The notes beneath the pieces were generated by a model that was not told the origin of the DNA, searched no databases, and worked only from the letters and a program-made list of their open reading frames with translations. This document shows, one piece after another, positions 1 through 8,423 of a stretch of 64,000 bases of DNA. The stretch's first letter is position 1; each line of letters starts with the position of its first letter. Both the position numbers and the translations under genes were made by a program. Source of the stretch: Poa pratensis (Eukaryota > Streptophyta > Magnoliopsida > Poales > Poaceae); contig CAMZMU010000107.1 in NCBI GenBank assembly GCA_947311845.1, forward strand, positions 36,362,594-36,426,593, given 5' to 3'.

Positions 1-99
1 GGGAATCGATTTAGAGATCAGACATACGCAGCTATGCCGAGCGTTACGCTCCGTCCGCGCCGTCGTGGGGCCCTTTCACTTGCCACGTCAGCTCCGTTC

Positions 100-810
100 G
101 TACACAAAAATTGAAATAGGCACGAAGAGCCGCCGCCGCCGCTTCATTTCTTCAGTCCACCACGGCACGAGAGCAGGAGGAGCCCACGCCGGCGCTGCCC
201 TCTTCCGTCGACCGCCGCCGGACGAATCCTTCGTCCTCCTGCGTAAGCCCTCTCCCTCTCCATCTCTGTTCTTCCGTCCATACATTCCGTCCCCCACCGC
301 CGCCGCTTAGGGTTCGATGGGGAATTTTGGGGATCTAGGGTTCGAGCCAGTGGTTACTAGCCAGTGGTTTGTCACATGATCTAGGGTTCGAGCCAGTGTT
401 TTCCCTCCCTCTCCAACTTCTAGCAATGGGGATCTAGGGTTCTAGGTCTGTCCTTTTATTCTAGAATTCTAGATCTTCCATGTCTTCAAACTTCAGTGTG
501 TAGTATCGATATTCTTATGATCAGTATATGTGTTGCATGCAGTTTTCCTCCTTTCTATTCTAATAATAGTTGAGATGTATCAAAGTATGTTTGTTTATGC
601 TTACATATATGCAAACCTGAGCAGGCTGTTGTTCTGTTTGCTTGTTTCAAGTCAGTGGATGAAAACATGCCTTGCATATTGTTAGCTTATTATTTAAATA
701 CTTGTTCTGTTTGCCTGTTTCAAGTCAGTGGATGAAAACATGCCTTGAATATTGTTAGCTTATTATTTAAATACTTGTTCTGTTTGCTTGTTTCAAGTCA
801 GTGGTTCTAG
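100..810 (+). other. 5' leader exon and leader intron of B3 copy 1
   Basis: A GC-rich leader ends in a good donor at 243-244 (CTGC|GTAAGC). The matching acceptor is at 809-810, just before the coding exon, giving a leader intron of about 568 bases. The start of the intron (GTAAGC, then CTCTGTTCTTCCG) closely resembles the start of the leader intron of copy 2 at 2632, which supports both models. No clear TATA box is seen. The exact transcription start is unknown. Confidence 0.5.
629..808 (+). repeat. 73-bp tandem repeat in the leader intron of B3 copy 1
   Basis: The unit beginning GTTCTGTTTGCTTGTTTCAA recurs at about 631, 704 and 777, a period of 73 bases with about 2.4 copies. The last copy runs directly into the splice acceptor, so the repeat duplicates the pyrimidine-rich region used for splicing. 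Confidence 0.85.
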
Positions 811-816
811 GTGACA

Positions 817-1625
817 ATGGTGAATGAAGTGGAGGTCATCTCGGTTAGCTCGGGCGATAGTGATGCTTCTGCGTGGCATTCTGATGACGACAGTGACTCT
901 TCTCAGGAAGAGTCTCAGGAAGAGGAGTATGTTGACCATCCTACGAAGCTGACAGTTAGAGGTAATGTGATCTTGCTGCTATTTGTGACTTGCCCATCTT
1001 GATTCATGCCCATCTTTGCAGCTATCTTTGCTGCTATTCTGATGTTGCCCATCTTTGCTGCTAATTGTAGGCCCTGGAAAATCGGGACGTGACTCCTTTG
1101 ATCCCTACTGCACTTTTGCCAACCGGGTTACTCTTGATCATCAACAGGTCGAGGTACTGAGGGACTACTGTGCTGAGTTTCCACGCCCACTATATGTTTG
1201 CACCATGAAAGAAGGACAGGTCATGGAAAAGAAAGGAAAAATGGTAAGCATTGTTATATTGTGGACTATTGTGATATTCCCTAGCTGCTAGCTGCTGGTC
1301 ATAATGTGGGACTATTGTGATGATTCATAGATGCTGTTTCTTATTGCAGTACTTAAACAAGGACTTCACAAAGACCTATCTGAAGAGGCACATCTCAACG
1401 CAGCCCAAAAAAATCAGAGTTCATTGTGGGAAGTGGTCAAAGAGAGTGAACATCAAGATGGGAGTGGAGAAGCAAGCCTTGCTAACCACCAAATGGCTGC
1501 GGGTAGTAGCACGTGAAGCATTAGTGCAGGGCGACATTGTCGTATTCCGCTTTCACATTGCAGCCGGCCGTCTCAGGCTTTATGTTAACAAACTCTACCC
1601 ATGCCAAGTATGTGCCAACCGCTGA
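817..1625 (+). CDS. B3 DNA-binding-domain protein, copy 1 (three coding exons)
   Basis: The coding exons are 817-961, 1071-1243 and 1350-1625, with GT-AG introns in between. Together they encode 197 residues. The N-terminus is Ser/Asp/Glu-rich. Exon 2 holds the N-terminal part of a B3-type fold (TLDHQQVEVLRDYC, PRPLYVCTM). Exon 3 holds the classic B3 motifs: FTKTYLKRHI, a strand with KIRVHCGKWSKRV, then WLRVVAREALVQGDIVVFRF, matching the family pattern of a tryptophan, 'GD' and a final Val-Phe-Arg-Phe. Plant B3 proteins bind DNA in the nucleus. I start at ATG 817, six bases after a splice acceptor at 809-810, because it opens the frame without upstream coding. The gene lies inside a CACTA element, so it is either a captured host gene or a transposon accessory gene. 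No frame break is seen. Confidence 0.7.
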
Positions 1626-2082
1626 AGCTATATGTTGAAGCAGGACATGAAGCCATGTTAGTAGATGATGTGGTGAACCAAGTTATGGTGGTTGCTTTTG
1701 GTTATGAACCAAGTTAGTAGCAGATGTAGTGAACCTGTTTATGGTAGTGAACCAAGTTATGTAAATTAAGACTTGTGGTTGCTTTTGGAGCGATTATGTA
1801 AATTAAGCCTTGCTACCTGTTGCTATGATGGAACTGAAGCTATATGGTTGCTTTTGGTGATGAAATCAATGTGTTATGAAATGTGTTATGAAATTTGGTT
1901 GTTTTGGTTCATCTTATGTGAAATAATCTATATTGGTTTGAAATTTGGTAACAACATCAGCAGCTAAAAAATTTAGTCATCAGTAGCTATGTAAAATCTT
2001 GCTTTCTTTGGAAAAGGCACACAAAATAGGATAGATAAAATCCTGTGACATCCAAACCTAACAATACCCTCTCTCTATCCCA

Positions 2083-2150
2083 ATGGCAAGGCTCTGTACA
2101 TTTGAGGCAGTGGTTGTGGGTTCGAGTCCCAGGTCTCAATTTTTTTATGT
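2083..2150 (+). repeat. tRNA-derived, SINE-like segment with a Pol III box B (copy 1)
   Basis: A box A-like stretch (CAATGGCAAGGC) is followed about 35 bases later by a good box B (GGTTCGAGTCC) flanked by GTGGG/CCCAG, and then by T runs. It does not fold into a complete tRNA, so it is a relic or SINE head rather than a tRNA gene. It sits between the two B3 modules. A related segment occupies the same place after the second module (4383-4455). Confidence 0.5.
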
Positions 2151-2199
2151 CATTTTGCATCTTTTTTATCCCAGGTCTCCTCTTTTTATCTCTCTCCCA

Positions 2200-2631
2200 C
2201 GCCCGTGCTCGCCCTGTTTCCCCTCCAAGCCCGTGCTCGCCGCTCCTCCCCTCGCCGCTCCTCCCCTCCACGCCCGTGCTCGCCGCTCCTCCCCTCCATG
2301 CAGGCAGCGAGGCCCGCAGCCATGAAGCACGCCGTCGCCAGCTGGAGGCACGAGGGACTCCCATCTCTGGCCGTAGGACGCCGTCGCCACGGCCTCCCCA
2401 ACGGATTACGTCGCCGCGGCTCGCCGCTCCTCCCCTCCACGGAGGCAGCTAGCCCCGACGCCATGAAGCCCGCCGTCGCCTCCCAGAGGCACGAGGGAGT
2501 CCCATCTCTGGCCGTAGGACGCCGTCGCCACGGCCTCCCCAACGGATTCCGTCGCCGCGGATCCAGTAGCCGCGGCCTCCCCAGCGGATCCAGTAGCGAC
2601 GGCCTCCCCAGCGGATCCCGTCGCCCAGCTG
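2200..2631 (+). repeat. GC-rich leader exon of B3 copy 2 with internal tandem repeats
   Basis: This very GC-rich stretch contains two copies of a block about 141 bases apart (starting near 2347 and 2488; shared core ACGCCGTCGCCACGGCCTCC) plus shorter repeats of GCGGATCC. It ends in a consensus donor at 2632-2633 (AGCTG|GTAAGT). It is best read as the untranslated leader of the second B3 gene. The long open frames across it are a by-product of GC richness and repetition. Confidence 0.5.
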
Positions 2632-3098
2632 GTAAGTCTGCGCTCCCTCCCCCGCTCTGTTCTTCCGCGCACCCCTCTCTTGCTAGGATTAGGGTTAGCT
2701 GAGTCTAGAGTCTAGGGTTAGCTGGGTCCGGCCTGGAGAGGTGAAGGTGCAGGGATTGAGAGGTATGGATAGGAATGAACAGCAAAAAAAATTCTGTTGA
2801 AGTGAGATGCGAGAGGATTGAGATTTGGGGCAGCACAAGTGAGGTTCTGCAGGGATTTTGGGGCAGCACAAGTGAGATTTTGGGGTAGCACATGTGTATA
2901 GTCTCTGTGTAGTATCTGGTACATGGATGAATCAGAGGCAGAGTTTGTATGCTCTGTATAATGTTCAACTGATGCAAATTCGACTCCTAGGTGTTGGTAT
3001 TGGGGACAGCTGTGTTTTTGATAAATTCCATTGAATTGTTGTTCATACAGAGGTTAGTCTGGTATTAATATTCATGTTGCTTTGATACAGAGAGGGCT

Positions 3099-3774
3099 AT
3101 GAGCATCTCTACTGAGGACAGTGGATCATTTTCCACTGATGAACATGTGGGCTATGCTGTGGATGGACCCATGTTTATCAGGAGAGGTGATCATTATGAA
3201 AAACTTGTTTATCCCATGTAGCTACTGTTATGTAGTAGTGTAGTACATGGCCTGATGTTTATATTTGATTTTGTTACATATAGGACCTCGTCACAAGGGA
3301 ACTAGAGGCTTTGACAAGCATATGATATTTGCAAGTGATATGTGGCTGAGCTCACATCAAGTGGAACAGTTGATAGAGTTGGCTGACTTTGCTGCGGTGT
3401 CACCCATCAAATTTTACGTGTACAGGATGTCGGCATCATGTGCAAAAGATAATGGAAGCAAGATGGTGAGACTGTTTACTTAAACATGAAACATGACATT
3501 TATTGCTGCAATCTTCTATTTGCTACCTAAATACCATGTTTGCTATGTAATTGTTGCAATCTTTATATTTGGACAGGAGTTTGGAGCCAAGTACAGCCAA
3601 GACTACCTGGAGCCCTATCTTGCAAAGCCCTTGAAGGTCCTTGTTGAATGCAGCAGCCCGGGCCATACACCATTTGAAGTGGAGATGAAGATGGGAATGA
3701 CTAGGCCGAATGCAAAGATATCAACCGGATGGGCAAATGCTATGGGTGACTTCAAGTTCAAGGAGGGGGCATAG
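3099..3774 (+). CDS. B3 DNA-binding-domain-like protein, copy 2 (three coding exons, shortened)
   Basis: The exons are 3099-3186, 3284-3465 and 3577-3774, with GT-AG introns; they encode 155 residues. The phases of both introns (1 and 0) are the same as in the first B3 gene. Exon 2 (GFDKHMIFASDMWLSSHQVE, then KFYVYRM) and exon 3 (FGAKYSQDYLEPYL, a VEMKMG strand, WANAMGDFKFKEG) align with the same positions of copy 1. The protein stops just after KEGA, where a B3 domain would continue with 'GDxxVF', so the last strand is missing. It is probably a diverged tandem duplicate. Whether it still binds DNA is doubtful. Confidence 0.6.
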
Positions 3775-4176
3775 TGGTCTTCTGCTTCACGCCATGTTGG
3801 AGCAAGGACTATGTGCTTCATCTTGAGTTGAACACATTGCTGCGCTGAACTAGTAGGTAGTAGTAGTAATGTCGTGAACTAGTTGGTCCAGTAGTTGAAT
3901 ATGAACTAAGTATCTAGTAGTAATGTAATGGTTATGTGCCGACGACTAAAGCTGTTATGCATCTCTGCTGTTTTTGTTCCCTGGGCATCTTGCTCTGTTT
4001 CCAGGGGTTGATGGATGGTTTGGTGGTGCTTTTGGGGTTTGGATGCCTGTGTTGGTGGTGCCTGCCTGGCAGTGTCATATATCTGTAAAACTTGGTGTAA
4101 GACATGTCTTGAAATATTCTGTTTGAGCTTTTTATATAAAAGCTAGACTTTTCTATGTCAGGTTATGAAATCTTGA

Positions 4177-4290
4177 TGCTCAGGTTGCTATATTTCTGTC
4201 TTGGAATTTATTTTGCTTACTGGGTCATTACTGGAACTAGTGGTAGTGCTCAGGTTGCTATATTTCTGTCTTGGAATTTATTTTGCTGTC
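4177..4290 (+). repeat. About 40-bp direct repeat, two copies 71 bases apart
   Basis: The segment starting GCTCAGGTTGCTATATTTCT and ending TTATTTTGCT occurs at about 4180-4219 and again at about 4250-4289, near-identical. It lies in the 3' flank of B3 copy 2 within the CACTA element. Confidence 0.8.
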
Positions 4291-4382
4291 ACTTCTCTAT
4301 GTCAGGTTTTCATTTTTGTTAAAGACACACAGCAGTTATATATAAAAGAGTTAGACACAAAACACTAACATGATCCATGAAA

Positions 4383-4455
4383 TACCCCAGTGGCAAGAGT
4401 AGCTTGTTAGCAACATAGAAGTCCTGGGTTCGAATCCCAGGTCACACCCTTTTTT
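4383..4455 (+). repeat. tRNA-derived, SINE-like segment with a Pol III box B (copy 2)
   Basis: CCCAGTGGCAAGAGTAGC resembles a tRNA D-arm with box A. About 30 bases on there is a perfect T-arm, CCTGGG-TTCGAAT-CCCAGG, containing box B, and then a run of T (CCTTTTTT), a Pol III-type terminator. The acceptor stem does not close, so this is a tRNA-like relic. It sits downstream of the second B3 gene, like the segment at 2083-2150 after the first. Confidence 0.55.
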
Positions 4456-4483
4456 CCCTGGCAATTATGCAAAACGACACCAG

Positions 4484-4769
4484 TTGTTTGCCGAGCGTAT
4501 CGAAACCGCCGTCAAGGACCCGTCAGACTCCGTCGGCTTCTGCCGAGCGGCGAGTCTATGCCGAGTGTTACGCTCGGCGTTCTGTGCATTTATGCCGAGC
4601 GTAGATATATGCCGAGCGGTATACACCGAAAACCCTCGGCATACTCTCTATTTGCCGAGCGTGGTTCTTTGCCGAGCGGTTTCTGGCTGTCGTCGGCATA
4701 TGGCGCTATATGCCGAGCGGCACGCTCGGCATAGACTTGGCGCTCGGCAGAGTTCGCGATTCCTGTAGT
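4484..4769. repeat. CACTA subterminal repeat array and right terminal inverted repeat
   Basis: TGCCGAGCG-type motifs and their reverse complement CGCTCGGCA occur roughly every 20-30 bases in both orientations, ending at the outward CACTACAGGAA terminus at 4769. In CACTA elements such arrays are the binding sites of the TnpA-like transposition protein. The left end of the window has only one clear motif (about 35-44). Confidence 0.8.
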
Positions 4770-4866
4770 GAAATGTTAAGAGTGCATAATTCATCAAGAA
4801 TCCTCGTTAAAAGATCTTCAAGAATCAAGCTGATGCAAAGTACACTCGGTCTAAATCCGAGAGAGA

Positions 4867-4898
<32 letters not shown>

Positions 4899-5430
4899 AG
4901 CGCGCGCTAAACCGAGGCGCAACCACTTGTTCATATTTTTTTGGACAAATATATGCATCATCAAACCTAATTGTGCATTTTAGCAACGATTCAAGTCTCC
5001 AGGATATCTAGCGCATGCGTAATCTGAAAAAATGGCATGTGAGATTTTATCTTCAGCACTCCGCGAGAAAGAATTCTCATCATTGATTTTTTTAAACCTA
5101 TCCAAGTCTAGTCAATAGTCATACATTTTAGCAATGTTTTATGTTCACGAGATATATGTCATGTGCCTAATCTCAAAAGAGATATAGCATGTGAAACTTA
5201 TCTCTAACGTCCCGCGTTGGAAGATTTGTCATCATTGACTATTACCTAATTTAGCACCCTTGTGATATGGGGTATGACAAACATTTACTATTTTCCATCT
5301 ATTTTTACAGCAATTTGGGAGAGTCTTAAGAACATCCTTATCCATGAGGTGTATCATGGATGAATTTATGGATTGTTAATGCCCCAGACCCCCGGTTAAA
5401 TTTCTTCCATCCAGGTGACCCTGGAACCTG
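4770..5430. repeat. Intergenic stretch with a 31-base C run and a diverged direct duplication
   Basis: No gene is seen. A homopolymer of 31 C lies at 4868-4898 (just upstream of a GCGCGCGC stretch). Two diverged copies of a block of roughly 150 bases follow, about 4970-5090 and 5115-5235. They share the order CATTTTAGCAA..., a phrase like GGCATGTGAGATTTTATCT, and an ending close to CATCATTGA. The C run may be inaccurately sized. Confidence 0.6.
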
Positions 5431-5441
5431 CTGCTCAAGCC

Positions 5442-5448
5442 TATAAAG
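5442..5448 (+). promoter_or_regulatory. TATA box of the small secreted protein gene
   Basis: TATAAAG lies 127 bases before the ATG in GCCTATAAAGAGGCGG, a typical plant TATA setting. Transcription would be expected to start near 5473, giving a leader of about 95 bases. Confidence 0.65.
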
Positions 5449-5568
5449 AGGCGGACCGAGAGCGAGGACACATGACATCACACATCCATACCACACCTAT
5501 CACATCACAAAGTTCTTGGCCCGTAGAGCACCGTGAGTTATAGCAAAACCACCTGCGAAGGTTTTACC

Positions 5569-5844
5569 ATGGCGACGACGATGGCTTCCAAGATGGTCGG
5601 CGCCCTCTTCCTAGTCCTTCTGCTGGCGCTCACCCCGAGCGATGGCCAGATCTTGCCGACCCCTTGCTGCCGCTTCAACTGCTGCGACGGCAAGCCCGAG
5701 TGCTGCGACCCAGGGCACGGCCCGGAGGTGCCCATCACCGCCGCGGCACCGTCCACTTTCCAGGCCATGGCACCGTCCGCTTTCGAGTTCGCTACCACCG
5801 TCGTGAGAGCAGTGCCTCGCAAGGTCTCGGCAGGAAACTACTGA
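5569..5844 (+). CDS. Small secreted cysteine-rich protein, function unknown
   Basis: The 91-residue reading frame has no intron. I start at ATG 5569 (context ACCATGG, near-ideal for plants). Residues 1-26 form a signal peptide: a short basic start, a hydrophobic core rich in Leu/Ala/Val (GALFLVLLLAL) and a cleavage-like site after DGQ. The mature part opens with a compact cysteine block containing three CC pairs (TPCCRFNCCDGKPECCDPG), followed by an Ala/Pro/Ser-rich tail. It should enter the secretory pathway and probably the cell wall space. I do not recognise a named family. Small cysteine-rich secreted proteins in grasses include defence and developmental peptides, but nothing here decides between these. 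A TATA box upstream and an AATAAA signal downstream support a real gene. Confidence 0.7.
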   Translation: MATTMASKMVGALFLVLLLALTPSDGQILPTPCCRFNCCDGKPECCDPGHGPEVPITAAAPSTFQAMAPSAFEFATTVVRAVPRKVSAGNY

Positions 5845-6021
5845 TCACCTCACATCTTCAAAGTTTGCGCTGGCCAAACTATCTAGCTACGTAACTAAAT
5901 ATATGTGGGTGCGTGTATTGGCACCTAGATGGTTTAGCTTAGCTGGGTTTAATCGCCTATTATAGCTTGTCCTATTGTGGTACTGCTGCATGTATGGTGG
6001 AAACTGTTCCATCGATATAGT

Positions 6022-6027
6022 AATAAA
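6022..6027 (+). terminator. Polyadenylation signal of the small secreted protein gene
   Basis: AATAAA lies about 180 bases after the stop codon, in an A/T-rich context with TTAATTTATAT following. Confidence 0.55.
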
Positions 6028-6274
6028 AGTTAATTTATATCTGGAATTACTCATTTGAGTCCACGTCCTCCTGCTAGTGTCTAAGGATAAACCATGATCG
6101 CAGTACCACAGATGATCTCATCGTGCTGAGGAAGAGAGCAATGCAAAATAAATCCCTCAATTAAATCTGCCGAACTTGAATCTACTATAGTTGCTCTGGT
6201 CTCGACCAAATCGTCGCCTTCTCATCTCCCCGAACACCTACTGAAACAAAAGCTCCGTGTGAAAGTACACAGAG

Positions 6275-8423
6275 GAACTCCAGGGGGACATTGGGTTCTT
6301 CACATCGCCGCGACCATGGCGTCCAGGCGTGAAGCGGCGGCGCCGCTGGCCTGATCTCCTCCCTCCGATGTCCTCTCCGGCAGCCGAGACCAGATCCGGC
6401 CACCTCTCAGCGCCCTCCTTCCACACATCGCCGCGTTTTGTAGGGGCGTGGCTTGCCGACGCTGCTGCTCACGGAGGTTCCGCCGGCGTCCCATGGCCGC
6501 CGAGCTCCCGTCACCCGCCATCCTTCCTTCAAGCAAAGTTCCGCAGTCATCCCCGTCGCCTTCCCCGCGCCCTGCCGTGTCCCAGTCGGAGGAGGCGGTC
6601 CCGGAGTCACCGTCCGAGCTGCAACGCGCCGCCGAGCGGGTTCGGGTGTCCCTGGCTCCGCCAGCGATGGGCCGCCCCGTTGTGGTTGGCGCGATGCTGG
6701 AGGCCCCCCCTGTGCCCGCATCCGTTGCGCTCCCTGGGCCGTTCGCGCCAGCTCCGTCGGCCACGTCCGCCGCCGCGCTGGCCGCCATGGACTCGGCGTC
6801 CTCCGACCTGTCGCGGCCTCCTGCAGCTGCGGCTGCAGCTTGCAGCTCGGGTCCTTCTGAGACCGCGATGGCAGCGGTCTCGCTCCGCCCTCACCAGATG
6901 CCCCCGCCCCCGCCGGCTGTCGTCCCGGCCGGCTTCTCTCCTCGCGTAGTGCTGCTCCCCCCGGAGCCGCCGCGCCCCAAGCTCCGTTCGGTGGTCGTCG
7001 GCGACCTCGGCACCTTGGCCTCCGGGCTGGTGGAGTCGGAGGCGACGCATGGGCTCGGGTCTCCGCTGGACCCGTCGGAGTTGGAGGATGACGCGGTGGG
7101 TTGGCAGGTGGTCTGCAACAAGCGGCGTCCATCTCCATTGCTGCCGCCCCGCTCTCCTCCTCGGAGAGGTGAAGACCGCGTCATGGCTTTCCGGCGGAAG
7201 CTGCGGGGTAAGTGCTTCCGCTGCTTCTCTCCCGACCATCGTGTGGCAGACTGCCATGGAAACGTTCGGTGTCTCGGCTGTCGCCGCTCCGGCCACCGGG
7301 AGCGAGATTGCTGGCAACACCAGAAGCCCAGCCAAGCCAACCTCTGCCCCGGGTCGCCTGCTGCTGCCGGGTCGCCTGCTGCCGGTCCGCGCCGTCCTCT
7401 GGATCGGTCGTGGGCTTCTGTTGCTGCTCCCCCTTCTCAAGTGCAGCCGATGACCAACCCTGGATCGGCTAGTCTGGTTGCTGCTCTTGATGCAACGAGT
7501 TTGCGGGACGAGCTGCGGAGGTTGATCGAACCCCAGCTTCGAGAGATGACCACATCCCAGAGCAAGATGGAGGAGTCTGTGCAGGGGTTGTTGATGCGTC
7601 TTCGGAGTCTGTTGGAGCGGGCAGAGGAAGCTCTGGAGAGGCTCTCCTTGCCGTCGGCTGTGGTGCAGGTGGAGCCAACACCACCTCCTGATTGCGCTGA
7701 CGGCGAGATCGTGCCCTTTGGTTGTGATCTTCCTGCAGCCAAGCGAGCGGAGCATAGGCGGGCGGAGCTACATGAAGGGGTGCAGGAGTTGGTTTCCTCG
7801 GCCCCAACCTTCATAGAATCCATCACCGCTCGCATCACCGCTCCTCTGCTGTCTGCGGCTCCATCAACGCCGGCCACACCGATCAGGCGCCGCCCCAGAA
7901 AACCTGACCCGATGCCCACTCGCCAGGTCAGCGTTCGGCGGGCTGTCACATCCATGGCGGGGTTGAGCACGGTTGAGAAGGCGCGTCGTGTCCTACGCAA
8001 GAAATGGGGGCTGCCGGCGGAAGACGAAGCGAAAGGGGATGCCACAGAGGAGGTGCAGCAACAGCGTTTCATGGACCTCTTCAAGGATCCGAAGACGGCG
8101 CTGGAGACGGAGACGGTGAGGGCTCTGTTCGGCAGAGTAGGGTCTTCAAGATTCATGGTCTCCAAGACGGCCGGGAGACGGGCTACCCCAACGACTGCGG
8201 CCCGGGCTGCCCGCGCAGCTGAAGATCTGGAGTTGGAGCCGCCTGTAGAGGCGCTTTCTCGCGAGTAGTTGTCCTTAGAGATTGGCAGCCTTCGCTGTCA
8301 TTCTTGTTGTTGTTTTTCTCTCTGTGTTTTTGCTAGATCCTTCCTAGCATGTAACTGAACTACTTTCTATCCTCTCAATTGATTTGGCAGAACACCTGCC
8401 GTTAAAGCTTCAAAAAAAAAAAA
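6275..8423 (+). mobile_element. LINE-type retroelement with ORF1 only, flanked by a 13-bp TSD
   Basis: AAAGTACACAGAG occurs at 6262-6274 and again at 8424-8436, directly after an A run (about 8412-8426). These are the hallmarks of target-primed reverse transcription: target duplication plus poly(A) tail. Between them is a 2.15 kb element with a GC-rich leader, one gag-like ORF and a short 3' tail (CTCTCAATTGATTTGGCAG... then A). There is no endonuclease or reverse transcriptase ORF. The start of the duplication gives the 5' boundary exactly, so the element is full length for what was inserted, not an arbitrary fragment. It lies 250 bases past the 3' end of the aldose 1-epimerase gene. Confidence 0.85.
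6493..8268 (+). CDS. LINE ORF1 / gag-like protein with two CCHC zinc knuckles
   Basis: This is an uninterrupted frame of 591 residues starting at ATG 6493 (CCCATGG); the frame is open further upstream but without an ATG. The first ~215 residues are Pro/Ala/Ser-rich and low in complexity. Two C-x2-C-x4-H-x4-C knuckles lie at about residues 241-254 and 260-273 (CFRCFSPDHRVADC and CLGCRRSGHRERDC), the arrangement seen in plant LINE ORF1 proteins that bind RNA. A predicted coiled coil follows at about 337-388 (heptad-like Leu/Arg/Glu stretch), as expected for a trimerising ORF1 protein. A basic, Arg-rich C-terminal third follows. No frameshift or stop interrupts it, which is unusual for an old plant LINE copy and suggests a young insertion. 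Mobilisation would need another element's reverse transcriptase. Confidence 0.8.
   Translation: MAAELPSPAILPSSKVPQSSPSPSPRPAVSQSEEAVPESPSELQRAAERVRVSLAPPAMGRPVVVGAMLEAPPVPASVALPGPFAPAPSATSAAALAAMDSASSDLSRPPAAAAAACSSGPSETAMAAVSLRPHQMPPPPPAVVPAGFSPRVVLLPPEPPRPKLRSVVVGDLGTLASGLVESEATHGLGSPLDPSELEDDAVGWQVVCNKRRPSPLLPPRSPPRRGEDRVMAFRRKLRGKCFRCFSPDHRVADCHGNVRCLGCRRSGHRERDCWQHQKPSQANLCPGSPAAAGSPAAGPRRPLDRSWASVAAPPSQVQPMTNPGSASLVAALDATSLRDELRRLIEPQLREMTTSQSKMEESVQGLLMRLRSLLERAEEALERLSLPSAVVQVEPTPPPDCADGEIVPFGCDLPAAKRAEHRRAELHEGVQELVSSAPTFIESITARITAPLLSAAPSTPATPIRRRPRKPDPMPTRQVSVRRAVTSMAGLSTVEKARRVLRKKWGLPAEDEAKGDATEEVQQQRFMDLFKDPKTALETETVRALFGRVGSSRFMVSKTAGRRATPTTAARAARAAEDLELEPPVEALSRE

Larger units (their letters stand above)
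1..4769. mobile_element. CACTA (En/Spm) DNA transposon carrying two B3-domain genes; left tip missing
   Basis: The right end at 4744-4769 reads outward as CACTACAGGAATCGCGAAC, the canonical CACTA terminus. It is followed inward by many TGCCGAGCG/CGCTCGGCA motifs. The first bases of the window (GGGAATCG, then CTATGCCGAGCG at about 33-44) match the inward sequence of that same terminus, so the left tip probably lies only a few bases before base 1. No CACTA transposase (TnpD/TnpA) is visible, so this is a non-autonomous element about 4.8 kb long. Its interior is two repeated gene modules with B3-like coding exons. The 3-bp target duplication cannot be checked because the left flank is absent. 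CACTA identity is well supported; the left boundary is inferred. Confidence 0.75.

Noticed and set aside
629..808. CRISPR-like array from regularly spaced repeats
   Set aside because: The repeats are directly adjacent without unique spacers, and this is a plant nuclear sequence.
2083..2150. Functional tRNA gene
   Set aside because: Box B is good, but there is no closed acceptor stem or anticodon arm; treated as a tRNA-derived relic.
2205..2702. 165-codon plus-strand and 118-codon minus-strand frames
   Set aside because: They are low-complexity Arg/Ser/Pro translations of a GC-rich tandem repeat that reads better as an untranslated leader exon.
6607..7755. 382-codon minus-strand frame
   Set aside because: It is the shadow of the GC-rich LINE ORF1 on the other strand; no family motif.
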